From Eubacteriaceae bacterium (GTDB taxonomy: Bacteria; Bacillota; Clostridia; Peptostreptococcales; Anaerovoracaceae), in NCBI GenBank assembly GCA_902362805.1, contig CABIXY010000004.1, positions 1 through 64,000 of the forward strand: 64,000 nt of DNA, written 5' to 3'. Under the pieces are notes generated by a model. That model had not been told where the DNA came from, did not search any database, and worked only from the letters and a program-made list of their open reading frames with translations. Below are positions 50,446-59,468 of this stretch, in pieces. A program made the position numbers and the translations under genes. Numbering within the stretch: position 1 is the first letter of the stretch; every line of letters starts with the position of its first letter.

Positions 50446-51405
50446 TTAGGGCGCAAGCTCCCAAAACCATCGCTTGTCCTCCCGGCTGGAACGGACAGCA
50501 AGGTTTTTCTTTGCTTGGTCAAGCACTCGCTTGGAGATGCCTTTTTGCCGAGCTGCCGCCGCAATGTCACTCTGCGCCATCTTGCCATCAGCAAGCAGCT
50601 CTTGCAGCAACCCCTCCGCTGCGCCCAGCTTATTTTCTCTTGGGATGCCCGACAACAAATCCTCCACACTGATGTCGTAATGCCCCAGCCACGCAAAGCC
50701 TGTTTCCTTGTCCAACTCAAAGGCGATTGCCTCGCCCTCCGGGGCAAGGCTGCTCTTGTCATGTGCCACCACTCGCACCTGCGGCTGGTCTTTAATTCTG
50801 CCGACAATCAGCACACTTCTGGCAGTGGCTTGGAAGTCGATAGAGCCTAAGCCCCGATAGGTGGATTTTGAACCGCTGGACTTGTTCATGTGTCCGATTA
50901 AAACAATGGCGCTTTGGGTGCGCTCGGCTATGCCGCCCATCCGCTTTAGCACTGGGCGAATTTCGTTTGCCCTGTGCATATCCACATCCGCACCGAGATA
51001 GGCTTGTATGGGGTCTAGCACCACCAGCTTTGCGCCTGCCTCTATGATTGCAGCCTCTAACCGTTCATCACTCATGGTCAGTGGGTCGGTTGCCTCGTCT
51101 ATGACAAGCACACGGTTGCAGTCTGCCCCAGCCTCTAGCAGTCTGGGCTTGATGGTGTCCTCTAGTCCATCCTCTGCGTTCTGATAAATCACATTCATGG
51201 GGCTGCGCTCCTGCTCGTCAAAGGGCAGCTTTTCCCCACGGGTGAGCAGGGCAATCACTTGCAGCATAAAGGTGGTTTTACCCTCGCCGGGGTCGCCCTG
51301 CACAATGCTGATTTTCCCGATGGGGAGGAAGGGATACCAAAGCCAGTCCACCGCTTTGGCATCCACCTCCTCCATGTTGATAAGGTTCAGTTCCTTTTGC
51401 GCCAT
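50446..51405 (-). CDS. RepA-like AAA ATPase (RecA-fold helicase) of the mobilizable element
   Basis: The 319-residue protein has a RecA/KaiC-fold ATPase: Walker A ISIVQGDPGEGKTTFMLQVI, Walker B KLVVLDPIQAYLGADVDMHR, and the AIVLIGHMNKSSGSKSTYRG, LGSIDFQATARSVLIVGRIK region seen in RepA-type helicases. The C-terminal part (AEGLLQELLADGKMAQSDIA, AAARQKGISKRVLDQAKKNL) is a winged-helix-like domain. It probably supports element replication after excision or transfer. It starts two bases after the mobC stop. Confidence 0.85.
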   Translation of the reverse strand: MAQKELNLINMEEVDAKAVDWLWYPFLPIGKISIVQGDPGEGKTTFMLQVIALLTRGEKLPFDEQERSPMNVIYQNAEDGLEDTIKPRLLEAGADCNRVLVIDEATDPLTMSDERLEAAIIEAGAKLVVLDPIQAYLGADVDMHRANEIRPVLKRMGGIAERTQSAIVLIGHMNKSSGSKSTYRGLGSIDFQATARSVLIVGRIKDQPQVRVVAHDKSSLAPEGEAIAFELDKETGFAWLGHYDISVEDLLSGIPRENKLGAAEGLLQELLADGKMAQSDIAAAARQKGISKRVLDQAKKNLAVRSSREDKRWFWELAP

Positions 51406-51406
51406 A

Positions 51407-51724
51407 TCAGCCCTCCTTTAAGCCGTTCCAAATTTCTGTTACCAGTCGCAGCGTTTCTAAAAATTCCTCGCTGGCATCACTTCCACGCTCCAGCCTTTTT
51501 AGCTCCTCTAAAATATCTGCCATCTGGTTGCGCAGTAGCTTGTGAACCCTCGGATTGCCCATTACCACCACATCACGGCACAGGGCACGGTTGATAAGGT
51601 AATCCTGCTTGGTAAGCCCCGAAAGTCGTACCCTTGTGTTTAAGTCCTCATTTTCCTCCGGTGACATCCGAAAGGCTACGGTCAGCCCCCTCCATCGACC
51701 TTTTTTGTCTAGTGTTTTTTCCAT
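51407..51724 (-). CDS. mobC: MobC-like relaxosome protein
   Basis: The 105-residue protein begins with a basic segment and the ribbon-helix-helix-like TVAFRMSPEENEDLNTRVRL, then SGLTKQDYLINRALCRDV, as in plasmid mobilization protein MobC. It should bind oriT and help the relaxase. It lies one base after the integrase fragment stop and two bases before the RepA-like gene, in one transcript. Confidence 0.82.
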   Translation of the reverse strand: MEKTLDKKGRWRGLTVAFRMSPEENEDLNTRVRLSGLTKQDYLINRALCRDVVVMGNPRVHKLLRNQMADILEELKRLERGSDASEEFLETLRLVTEIWNGLKEG

Positions 51725-51725
51725 G

Positions 51726-52199
51726 TCAGTCCATCCCTTCTATATCCAGTTTGTCGGCAATTTCCGTTTGTGTGGAAGGGAACAGGTGCGCATAGCGATA
51801 GGTAATTTCTATGCTCTCATGCCCCACACGGTCAGCGATTGCCACCGCTGAAAATCCCATATCAATCAAGAGCGAGATATGCGAATGACGGCAATCATGG
51901 ACTCTTATCCGCTTAACCCCTGCCACCTTTGCGCCCCTGTCCATTTCATGGTGCAGATAGCTTTTGCTGATGGGAAAAATCCGTGTGTCCTGCTGGCAAT
52001 GATAAAGCGACTTTATGTATTCCTGCATTTCTGTGCAGAGAAAGCCGGGCATTTTGACAATCCGATTGCTTTTTGGTGTTTTGGGGTCTGTGATAACATC
52101 CTCCCCCAAAAGCCGCTGATAGGACTTGCTGATGGCAACCGTGCTTTTCTCAAAGTCAAAGTCCGCAGGGGTGAGGGCTAAAAGTTCTGCTTTTGTCAA
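51726..52199 (-). pseudogene. int: Tyrosine integrase, C-terminal catalytic fragment
   Basis: The frame carries the second half of a Tn916-like integrase: TKAELLALTPADFDFEKSTV (just after the first catalytic Arg would be), then RVHDCRHSHISLLIDMGFSA (His-x-x-Arg) and VGHESIEITYRYAHLFPSTQ (His and nucleophile Tyr). The N-terminal arm- and core-binding domains and the first catalytic Arg are missing. The coding match stops abruptly at about 52199, where the serine-recombinase element begins. No matching N-terminal part is found on the far side, so the element can no longer excise on its own. Confidence 0.85.
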
Positions 52200-52227
52200 T
52201 ATAAGTCTAAAAAAAATTTGCTTTTAA

Positions 52228-52273
52228 TTCGCAAAAAGCACCACTGTTTTCATCCAGTGATGCTCCATGCGAA
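52228..52273. repeat. Nested inverted repeat at the junction of the two elements
   Basis: TTCGCA...TGCGAA (52228-52233 and 52268-52273) encloses GCACCACTG...CAGTGATGC (52238-52246 and 52255-52263, one mismatch). It lies between the cut integrase and the last serine recombinase gene: a terminator-like structure or a recombinase-binding end. Confidence 0.5.
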
Positions 52274-52287
52274 CAATCTTATTCAGT

Positions 52288-53862
52288 TTATGCTTTTTCT
52301 TCTTTGTAGAAAATGTCATCCACCTTCCAGTTTATCTCCATACGTCCTGGTTCATAAATAAAGACTTTCTCAATAATCTTTGACAGCTGTATTTTGTCAA
52401 AATCCTGCAATGCTGCAATCTCATTTACTTCCATTTCTTTTTCTGTTGCTTCATCACATTTTTTCTTCGCTATAGCAATCTCATTCTCCAATTCTGTTAT
52501 CTGCAAAGTGATTTCTGAAATACGGGAAGTCGTTTTTTCCAGTTCTTTCATATACCCTTCCTTGTCCAACACTTCTGAACGATAATCAGAATACAGTTTC
52601 ATCTTTCTTGACGAGAGTCGCTTTTTTTCACTTTCCAGTGTTGCGATATTTTCTTCTTTCAAAATTGTTTTATGCCATTCACTTTTCTTTTTCTCAAGAA
52701 TTTCCGAAATAAATTGTGCCATATTTTTGGCTGCATCCAGTACTGTTTCTTCCGCTTCTTTCCTGTCCATTTTACTTTCCGCACACCCACTAAGACCGCT
52801 GATATGTGCCTGCATACAGCGATACCCAGTCTCTCTGCTGGTAAAACCAAGTCTTCTTCCACAGGTCGGACAAAAGAAAATAGGGCAGGCTACTCCTCTT
52901 TTTGTAAGAACTCTTTTCTGGTTAGTAAACGCTTTCTCATTTGCTTTCCGGAATAATTCATCGGATATAATTGGTTCATGTGCATTTTCTACAACAATCC
53001 ACTCCTCTTTATCATTGGAAACCAATTTATTGCTTCCTGTTCTTGCCACTCTCTTTTTATTCCAAATAATTTTTCCAAGATACACTTCATTTTTGAGCAT
53101 ATCTGAGATTGTTGTAACTGACCAGAGTTTCTTTTCTTTTTCGTTTTCTCTGTGCATTTTCATACCTTTTCTGCACATATACTCCCGGCATGTAAGCACA
53201 TGGGTTTCGTTCAGATATTTTGCTATCTGTCCTTTTGTTTTCCCATCTGCCGCCATTGTGAATATCAGTTTTACTATTTCAGCCGCTTCTGGGTCTATAA
53301 CCAGATGATGCTTATCTTCTGGATCTTTAATATATCCATATTTGGGAAAAGCCGGCATATATTCACCGTTTTTAGCATGTGTTTTCATAGCAGAACGAAC
53401 TTTTCTGGACAAATCTCTGCTGTACATTGCATTCAGCATATTTTTTAACGCTACACTCATTCCTCCAGTAAAGCCAGAGGAATTGATACTGTCAAAGCCA
53501 TCGTTAATTGAGATAATTCGAATACCAAGGACTGGCAGGATTTTTTCCAGATAATTCCCCACTTCCAGATAATCTCTTCCAAATCTTGAAAAGTCCTTTA
53601 TAACAATACTTTTTATACGTCCTGCTTTTGCATCTTCCATCATCCTCTGAAAGCCAGGACGGTTAAAGTTTGTACCACTGTACCCATCGTCTACATATTC
53701 AACTACTGGACAGTTAGTAAATTCGTCCTGTTTTTTGATAAATTCGTTTATCAGCATTCTCTGTGCGCTGACACTGTTACTTTCGGCTTTTATACTGCCA
53801 TCTACATCATTATCCTCCGACGAAAGTCTGATATAAACAGCGATACATTCTGTTACTGGCAT
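52288..53862 (-). CDS. Large serine recombinase (third of three)
   Basis: The 524-residue protein has the resolvase domain with nucleophile Ser14 (AVYIRLSSEDNDVDG), DDGYSGTNFNRPGFQRMMED and KSIVIKDFSRFGRDYLEVGN, then the recombinase domain (TKGQIAKYLNETHVLTCREY), a zinc ribbon (FFCPTCGRRLGFTSRETGYR CMQAH) and a coiled coil. Large serine recombinases integrate and excise elements at short att sites. It overlaps the previous recombinase gene by 10 bases. The three differ clearly from each other, so they are not recent duplicates. Confidence 0.92.
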   Translation of the reverse strand: MPVTECIAVYIRLSSEDNDVDGSIKAESNSVSAQRMLINEFIKKQDEFTNCPVVEYVDDGYSGTNFNRPGFQRMMEDAKAGRIKSIVIKDFSRFGRDYLEVGNYLEKILPVLGIRIISINDGFDSINSSGFTGGMSVALKNMLNAMYSRDLSRKVRSAMKTHAKNGEYMPAFPKYGYIKDPEDKHHLVIDPEAAEIVKLIFTMAADGKTKGQIAKYLNETHVLTCREYMCRKGMKMHRENEKEKKLWSVTTISDMLKNEVYLGKIIWNKKRVARTGSNKLVSNDKEEWIVVENAHEPIISDELFRKANEKAFTNQKRVLTKRGVACPIFFCPTCGRRLGFTSRETGYRCMQAHISGLSGCAESKMDRKEAEETVLDAAKNMAQFISEILEKKKSEWHKTILKEENIATLESEKKRLSSRKMKLYSDYRSEVLDKEGYMKELEKTTSRISEITLQITELENEIAIAKKKCDEATEKEMEVNEIAALQDFDKIQLSKIIEKVFIYEPGRMEINWKVDDIFYKEEKA

Positions 53863-55553
53863 AACTCAGCCTCCCGTTCTTTTGCATATTTTCTTAATTC
53901 TTCCAACATATCATCATACACCAAACGTACCGTAATAGAACCGCTTTCATGTATTTCGATTTTTTCTACAAAAGCATTGACCATTTCCTTTGTCAGCGTT
54001 CTCGTATTGCGGTATTTATTGATCAATGTTTCCCATTCTTCCTCTGTTTGAAAATTTTTTTCATATCCAACCTGATGCTTTAATAAAATCTCCATGTTAT
54101 TCTGGATCTCTTTTTCTGTTTCCGCATCCTGCTTTGAAAATGTTTCATACTGCTCTGCATCAATAATACGGCACACATAATCCTCAAACAATCTTTCCCG
54201 GTGTACTGCCACTTTTTCCAGTTCTTTCCGGCATTTCTTGATTTCCCTGTTAAACACATCATATTTTTTAATGCTTTCCTGTCTTTGATTCAACCGCCGA
54301 ATCAAATCTACATTTTCAACATATACATTGATATGTGCACGTATCACACGCAGTACATAATCATTCACTTCCAAATCAGTGATAGAATGTGGCGTACACT
54401 TCCCGTGGAGCTTATTATTTCCACAGTAAAACCTACGATGATTGCCTTTTGTTTTCCCATATAAATACATGGTTTTTCCACAGTCTGCACATACAATTTT
54501 CTGCTTGAAAAAGTTGAAGTCTCTTACATTATTGCCATTTGATTTACGAGCTTCATTAACCCGTTTTACGATATGACCAATCTTTTCCTGTACCTCATCA
54601 AAATCCTTTCTGCTCACAAGTGCCTCATGGGTATTTTTGATAATGATCCATTCTTCTTTCTGATTCATTTTCTGTCTCTGTGCTGCCCAGGAATCATTGG
54701 TAAACTGATTATGCACACTATCACCGGCATAATATTGATTCTCAAGGATTTTATGGACTGTTCCTCCACTCCATGTCCATGTCACTGACTTTTCATTTGC
54801 TTTTCCTGCTTTATCCAGCTTGTAGGCTTTCGGGCAGAGATACCCATCCGCATTTAATTTCCGGGCAATCTCTGCATAAGTCATTCCATCAATAAAATAC
54901 TGAAATATCTTTTTCACCACTGGTGCTGCTACCGGATCTGGAATCAGCTGATGAGGATTATCCTTGTCTTTTTCATAACCATAAGCCATCTGACCGGAAG
55001 GAAATTCGCCATTTGCCCAGCTCGTCCGGTATGAACTTCTTATTTTCTTTGCCAAATCTCTGGAATAAAACTCATTATACACGTTTGACATGCTGATCAG
55101 CAGGCTTATGTCATCTCTGAACGAATCATAATGATCATTCACCGAAATAAAACGCACATTAAAGAATGGGAACACTCTTTCAATATAGCTTCCTGCCTCT
55201 ACATAATTTCTTCCAAGTCTAGAAAGATCTTTAACAATAACACAGTCAATATTTCCCTCTTTGATGTCCTGCATCATCTCATTAAAACCATCTCTCTCAA
55301 AATTAGTTCCGGTTTTAGATATATCATAATATTCCTTTGCAACCACGATATCTTTCTGTTCTTTTACGAAATTATGAAGCAGAACCATCTGCGTTTCTAT
55401 CGTATTTCTTTCTCTGTTCTTTTCACTCTCATAGGAAAGCCTTGCATAAAGGGCTGCATGTGAAACTTTTTCACACTGGTTTTCAGCTTCTGTAACCAAA
55501 TTTTCTTTATTTCCAACATTCACATAATCTACTTTTCTTGATTTTCGAGCCAT
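53853..55553 (-). CDS. Large serine recombinase (second of three)
   Basis: The 566-residue protein has nucleophile Ser40 (HAALYARLSYESEKNRERNT) after an N-terminal extension, DISKTGTNFERDGFNEMMQD, CVIVKDLSRLGRNYVEAGSY, then a recombinase domain (GMTYAEIARKLNADGYLCPK), zinc ribbon (VCADCGKTMYLYGKTKGNHR) and a C-terminal coiled coil. It begins directly after the first recombinase stop and overlaps the third, so all are one transcript. Probably acts as part of a multi-recombinase unit. Confidence 0.92.
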   Translation of the reverse strand: MARKSRKVDYVNVGNKENLVTEAENQCEKVSHAALYARLSYESEKNRERNTIETQMVLLHNFVKEQKDIVVAKEYYDISKTGTNFERDGFNEMMQDIKEGNIDCVIVKDLSRLGRNYVEAGSYIERVFPFFNVRFISVNDHYDSFRDDISLLISMSNVYNEFYSRDLAKKIRSSYRTSWANGEFPSGQMAYGYEKDKDNPHQLIPDPVAAPVVKKIFQYFIDGMTYAEIARKLNADGYLCPKAYKLDKAGKANEKSVTWTWSGGTVHKILENQYYAGDSVHNQFTNDSWAAQRQKMNQKEEWIIIKNTHEALVSRKDFDEVQEKIGHIVKRVNEARKSNGNNVRDFNFFKQKIVCADCGKTMYLYGKTKGNHRRFYCGNNKLHGKCTPHSITDLEVNDYVLRVIRAHINVYVENVDLIRRLNQRQESIKKYDVFNREIKKCRKELEKVAVHRERLFEDYVCRIIDAEQYETFSKQDAETEKEIQNNMEILLKHQVGYEKNFQTEEEWETLINKYRNTRTLTKEMVNAFVEKIEIHESGSITVRLVYDDMLEELRKYAKEREAELCQ

Positions 55554-57257
55554 TTATACGACCTCCCTCTTTTGAATTTCTATTCTTCCGTCCATACCTG
55601 TGCTGACATCGCAGCCCACCGACTGTATCTGCCGTAACAGAGATTGATAACAATCATCAAAATTAAATCTGACTTCAATATGTTTTTTGTCATATACTAA
55701 TATCTGGTCAATCAGTTCAACAGCAACAGTTCTTGTAAGTTCCTGTATATTCTGATGCTCGGCAAAATAATCCAGCCAATGATATTTATCACTTTTTGAT
55801 TCCAGGACTTCACTGATCTGTTGATCAATACTTCGGACTGCTTCCTCGGCTTTTTTCCGTTTTTCTGTGTACCCGTCATGAAGCTCTTTATAATCTTCTT
55901 TTGAAATGATTCCTTCACGGAAATCCTCATATAGATAATCTCTTAACTCCCGGCATCGCACGGCTTCTTTTTCTTTTGCTTCTTTTCTAATTTCCAGTTC
56001 TTTTATATCCAATTCTTGAAATGGTACTTCATGGATAAAATCCATGATTTTTTTCATATCAAGGATATTTTCAATATGGATTTTTACCAGTTCCAATACT
56101 GTTTCTTCTAGTTTACCCATTGGTATTCTGTGTGCTGCACACGCTTTCGTAGCCGCATGTCTGGAACAGATATAGTAAGCGTATACCTTTCCTCCTGCCG
56201 GAACATCCCGTTTGATCATCATTGCCCCACAGTCTCCACAAACCACAAGTCCAGATAATGGATATACCTTTTCCTCGTTCGGAGAAGTCCTTGTATCTAT
56301 CCCTAATAATCTCTGCACCAGTGCAAATTCTCGTTCTGATACGATAGCCTCATGGTTTTTTTCAATTCTAACCCAATCTGTCTCCGGCTTTTTCATCAAT
56401 TTTTTTACTTTATGGTTTGGTGTTGTTCTTTTTCCCTGCACCAGAGTTCCAGTGTATACTTCATTTTCAAGGATTCTTTTTACCGACATGGCGCTCCATT
56501 CTGCCTGTTCGTGTGTTTTAAAATTATCCTGAATCCTTATTCCAAGACTGTGCTTGTATTCCATTGGTGAAAGAACACCCTGTTTGTTCAATGCATTGGC
56601 AATTGCTGTCTGACTCATACCTGATAATTTCATGCGGTAAATTTCTTTGACGATACCTGCCGCATATACATCTATCACCAGTTTGTTTTTATTATCTGAA
56701 TCTTTCTGGTATCCATACGGTGTAAACGCTCCAATATATTCCCCATTTTTTCTCTTTACTTCCAGGTGGCTTCTTATTTTGATAGAAATGTCACGGCAAT
56801 ATGCATCGTTAATGAGATTCTTGAAGGGAATTACGATTTCGTCTGCCTGACTTTTCCCTTCCAGGCTGTCATAATAATCATTGACCGCAATAAACCGCAC
56901 GCCAAGTGCCGGAAATAATCTTTCGATATATTTTCCGGCATCAATATACTCACGTCCAAAACGGGAAAGGTCTTTTACAACGACACAATCCACAATTCCT
57001 TTTTTGATATCTTCCAGCATCATCTGAAATGCAGGACGTTCAAAATTAGAACCGCTGTAACCGTCATCCACCCGTTCTGATACAACAACTATATCCTTTT
57101 TATCTTTTAGGAAATTTTTTATCAGATCTTTCTGATTTGAGATACTGTTGCTTTCACGCTTTCCAGCAGTAGCAACATCGCCATCTTCTTTCGATAAACG
57201 AACATAAATGGCTGCATGATAGATTTTCTTTGAATTGTTAATTTGATTCATCTTCAT
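55554..57257 (-). CDS. Large serine recombinase (first of three)
   Basis: The 567-residue protein has nucleophile Ser22 (HAAIYVRLSKEDGDVATAGK), DDGYSGSNFERPAFQMMLED, CVVVKDLSRFGREYIDAGKY, a recombinase domain (GMSQTAIANALNKQGVLSPM), zinc ribbon (VCGDCGAMMIKRDVPAGGKV) and a long coiled coil. AAGGAGGATG context precedes the start. It is the first gene of the tandem trio. Confidence 0.92.
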   Translation of the reverse strand: MKMNQINNSKKIYHAAIYVRLSKEDGDVATAGKRESNSISNQKDLIKNFLKDKKDIVVVSERVDDGYSGSNFERPAFQMMLEDIKKGIVDCVVVKDLSRFGREYIDAGKYIERLFPALGVRFIAVNDYYDSLEGKSQADEIVIPFKNLINDAYCRDISIKIRSHLEVKRKNGEYIGAFTPYGYQKDSDNKNKLVIDVYAAGIVKEIYRMKLSGMSQTAIANALNKQGVLSPMEYKHSLGIRIQDNFKTHEQAEWSAMSVKRILENEVYTGTLVQGKRTTPNHKVKKLMKKPETDWVRIEKNHEAIVSEREFALVQRLLGIDTRTSPNEEKVYPLSGLVVCGDCGAMMIKRDVPAGGKVYAYYICSRHAATKACAAHRIPMGKLEETVLELVKIHIENILDMKKIMDFIHEVPFQELDIKELEIRKEAKEKEAVRCRELRDYLYEDFREGIISKEDYKELHDGYTEKRKKAEEAVRSIDQQISEVLESKSDKYHWLDYFAEHQNIQELTRTVAVELIDQILVYDKKHIEVRFNFDDCYQSLLRQIQSVGCDVSTGMDGRIEIQKREVV

Positions 57258-57390
57258 CCTCCTTAGTTTTACCTTTCCATCAACATTGGTAAAACCCAGA
57301 GGGTGAGTCTATTTTGTCCTGATATGAATGAGGAGTCCTGAATTCCTCGTCTCCATATTAACATAACTCTTCAGATTTTACCATCACTTT

Positions 57391-57639
57391 TTATACAGAA
57401 AGCAAAAGTTCCTCAAATGCATCTTCAAAAGATACTCCATTGTTTGCAAACCTTATTTTCACTTTTACATTTCCTATACAGACAAGATAGGGATTTCCCA
57501 CCTGTCTGAGATATTGAGCTATTCTTTTTTCCTTCGTCTGATTCCGGTCAATCCTTATTTTTCGGATATCCTTCAATTCCTTCAGATCCACATCATCAAA
57601 ATCCGTTTCCAGATAGTTTCTATATTCTTCCGCAGTCAT
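57391..57639 (-). CDS. DUF6870-like small protein
   Basis: The 82-residue protein begins MTAEEYRNYLETDFDDVDLK and has VGNPYLVCIGNVKVKIRFAN. The pattern fits DUF6870, small proteins that accompany serine recombinases in Clostridia elements; function unknown. GAAGGAG-type bases lie before the ATG inside the end of the MazF-like gene (20-base overlap). Confidence 0.65.
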   Translation of the reverse strand: MTAEEYRNYLETDFDDVDLKELKDIRKIRIDRNQTKEKRIAQYLRQVGNPYLVCIGNVKVKIRFANNGVSFEDAFEELLLSV

Positions 57640-58000
57640 GCCCTTCTCCTTCCATTCCCATCTGAATCCGTACTGCTTTCAGTACCCGATCCAGGCTCCA
57701 CTTGTTCACTCTTCCGCATTTCTCAATAATACATTTCGTAGAAATGCTCATAACCTGTTCAGCCAGTGCCAAACTTCCTTTTCGGATTCCCGTCATATCA
57801 TATTTACTGATAAATACATGTGTTGGCAAATACCGTTTCTTATATATTCTTGATGTCAGCGGAACTACCGTTATGACTGAACTGTATGTATTGGCTTTAT
57901 TATTGCTCACTACGATCACCGGTCTTACACCACTCTGAACAGATGTTGTAGGAAACATACCGAGATCTGCCCATAAAATATCTCCTCTGCGGATTGTCAT
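57620..58000 (-). CDS. PemK/MazF-family toxin
   Basis: The 126-residue protein shows the MazF fold: RRGDILWADLGMFPTTSVQS, GVRPVIVVSNNKANTYSSVI, TVVPLTSRIYKKRYLPTHVF, and SLALAEQVMSISTKCII with the catalytic-type Arg/Thr context. MazF toxins cut RNA at short sequences. No MazE-like antitoxin gene precedes it; the overlapping DUF6870-like gene follows. The ATG at 57998-58000 has AGAGGA before it. Confidence 0.85.
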   Translation of the reverse strand: MTIRRGDILWADLGMFPTTSVQSGVRPVIVVSNNKANTYSSVITVVPLTSRIYKKRYLPTHVFISKYDMTGIRKGSLALAEQVMSISTKCIIEKCGRVNKWSLDRVLKAVRIQMGMEGEGHDCGRI

Positions 58001-58052
58001 TTGTCCTCTCTCCAATCTATTATTTTTATTTGTAAAGCATCCATAGCGCTAT

Positions 58053-58125
58053 ATTGGCTCCACAGGAATACGGCAGAGTTTCTTTCCTATAAGGAAAGCT
58101 CTGCCGCATAACCTCTATAGCCAAT
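58053..58125. other. Two-level hairpin structure
   Basis: Outer arms ATTGGCT/AGCCAAT (58053-58059 and 58119-58125) enclose CGGCAGAG (58071-58078), CTTTCC (58082-58087), GGAAAG (58093-58098) and CTCTGCCG (58099-58106). That gives a long stem with a three-base bulge. It lies upstream of the MazF-like gene, between that gene and the sigma-like gene: a terminator, att-type site or structured RNA. Confidence 0.5.
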
Positions 58126-58153
58126 TTGATTATTAAACAGTGCTCGCTCGATT

Positions 58154-58336
58154 CTATTTATCCTCGATACCCCGAATCATTACTCCCGCATATGCAGGAA
58201 GGGAATAATAACCTGCCCGGATGCACGCTCCGGACCACAACCCGGAAACTCTCGTTTCTAGGCTCCAGCAGTTCATAGGTTTACCAGTTACAGACTTCTC
58301 AGGGTCTGCAAGTGTATCGCATCTCATACATGTCAT
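58154..58336 (-). CDS. Possible small Cys-rich ORF
   Basis: A 60-codon frame (MTCMRCDTLADPEKSVTGKP, ending SLPAYAGVMIRGIEDK) with four Cys and a CxxC pair. The ribosome site is weak (GGCTGGTGATGCG) and I recognise no family, so it may be coincidental or the coding shadow of a structured RNA. The rest of 58126-58578 shows no other gene. Confidence 0.3.
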   Translation of the reverse strand: MTCMRCDTLADPEKSVTGKPMNCWSLETRVSGLWSGACIRAGYYSLPAYAGVMIRGIEDK

Positions 58337-58578
58337 CGCATCACCAGCCTGCCAGCTGGCTTCGGTCAGTGCTTTTTCGCAGCATTACGGACTGAACTAA
58401 AATCTTTGTTTTGTCTTATAATCCTATAGCGGCATCTTCCTCGTGCTCACTGTATGAAATGTCACATCAGTTATTATTGAATATTCAGTTATCATGGTTC
58501 ATTTTAGGAAGTCCTTTAACTTCCTCTAATTACTAAAGTCAAATGACTTTGGCAGATGCAAAAGATTTTGAAAAATTT

Positions 58579-59052
58579 TTAAAAAAATTTATTCATATAC
58601 ATTTCACGCATCTTATTAAGAGTGGATTTCAGCTTGTATGACAGCATCTGTCTGGAAATCCCCATAATCTCCGCCATCTGTGTCTGTGTCTTGTTTTCAA
58701 AAAAAATGCCATAAATAATCATGCGTTCCTCTGAGTTCAGCTGATTGATCACTTTGTGAATATCCTGCTGTTCCATTTTTGTCAGTACACAGTGCTCCAC
58801 ATCACAGTTCAGATCTGGAAAATCCTCAATCATGAAGCCTTCTCCATCAATGGACTGACTGCTGTAAGGTACCTCCCGCAGCATCTTATCCACGACCTCA
58901 CCCAGTTCGTTCTTAATCTCAACTTTTTTTGCCTTACTGCTTCTGTAAAAATTGTTCATCGCATACGCAACTTCTTTTGTAACCTCGATCATTTCTCCAT
59001 CAATATTTGCGTAATACTTTCCTTCATAAAAATATGGATGTTCAATATACAT
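58579..59052 (-). CDS. Sigma-70-like (region 4) regulator of the recombinase element
   Basis: The 157-residue protein begins MYIEHPYFYEGKYYANIDGE and ends with a helix-turn-helix of sigma region 4 type: INQLNSEERMIIYGIFFENK, TQTQMAEIMGISRQMLSYKL, KSTLNKMREMY. Region 2 is not evident, so it is more likely a small specialised regulator than a full sigma factor. The ATG at 59050-59052 follows CAGGAGGAA; the frame runs further upstream without a signal. It sits at the right border of the element upstream of the MazF and recombinase genes and may control them. Confidence 0.8.
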   Translation of the reverse strand: MYIEHPYFYEGKYYANIDGEMIEVTKEVAYAMNNFYRSSKAKKVEIKNELGEVVDKMLREVPYSSQSIDGEGFMIEDFPDLNCDVEHCVLTKMEQQDIHKVINQLNSEERMIIYGIFFENKTQTQMAEIMGISRQMLSYKLKSTLNKMREMYMNKFF

Positions 59053-59468
59053 GTCCGTTCCTCCTGAATTTGAAATCTTGTTGCTCGTTTCAAATCCAGA
59101 AGGCGGACCTCTGTTTATAATCATGCCTGCTCCGCCTTTATCCTGCCGGGACATACCCGCAGTTATTGGCTGAGAAATTCAGGCACGAAAAAAAGCCCCA
59201 GTAGTTTTTTCTTAACTACTGAGGCTTTCGTCTCTTTCTTGTATTCAGTTATCTATGCCTTCTTTCATCAGCATAATCATTGTATCAGGATAAAGTTCAC
59301 AAAGTATCCGCAATACGTTCCCATAAGTTCATGTCATTATTAGAATCGTACATATTTCAGTGTAAAAAGTTCAGTATTCAGCTTCAAGAATAAATATGGC
59401 TTTTAGATAGTATTCTCCGGAAGAATGAAGTCTTTCTTTTGCAGCCGCCTCAGCCACACCGCTGGACA
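59053..59468. other. Intergenic border region
   Basis: No gene seen. It holds the leader of the sigma-like gene (with GGCGGA/TCCGCC arms about 59111-59145), a terminator (59191-59230) and then plain AT-rich DNA up to the importer operon. The right edge of the recombinase element probably lies here. Confidence 0.5.
59191..59230. terminator. Terminator near the element border
   Basis: AGCCCCAGTAGTT (59194-59206) pairs with AACTACTGAGGCT (59214-59226), with an A-run on one side and T-rich sequence on the other. It can work in both directions. Confidence 0.75.

Noticed and set aside
50127..50807. 226-codon minus-strand gene
   Set aside because: Arg/Ser-rich shadow frame overlapping the hairpin cluster and the RepA-like gene.
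48838..59052. Complete conjugative element
   Set aside because: There are mobilization and recombinase genes but no type IV secretion genes (no VirB4, coupling protein or pilus-type genes) in the window.
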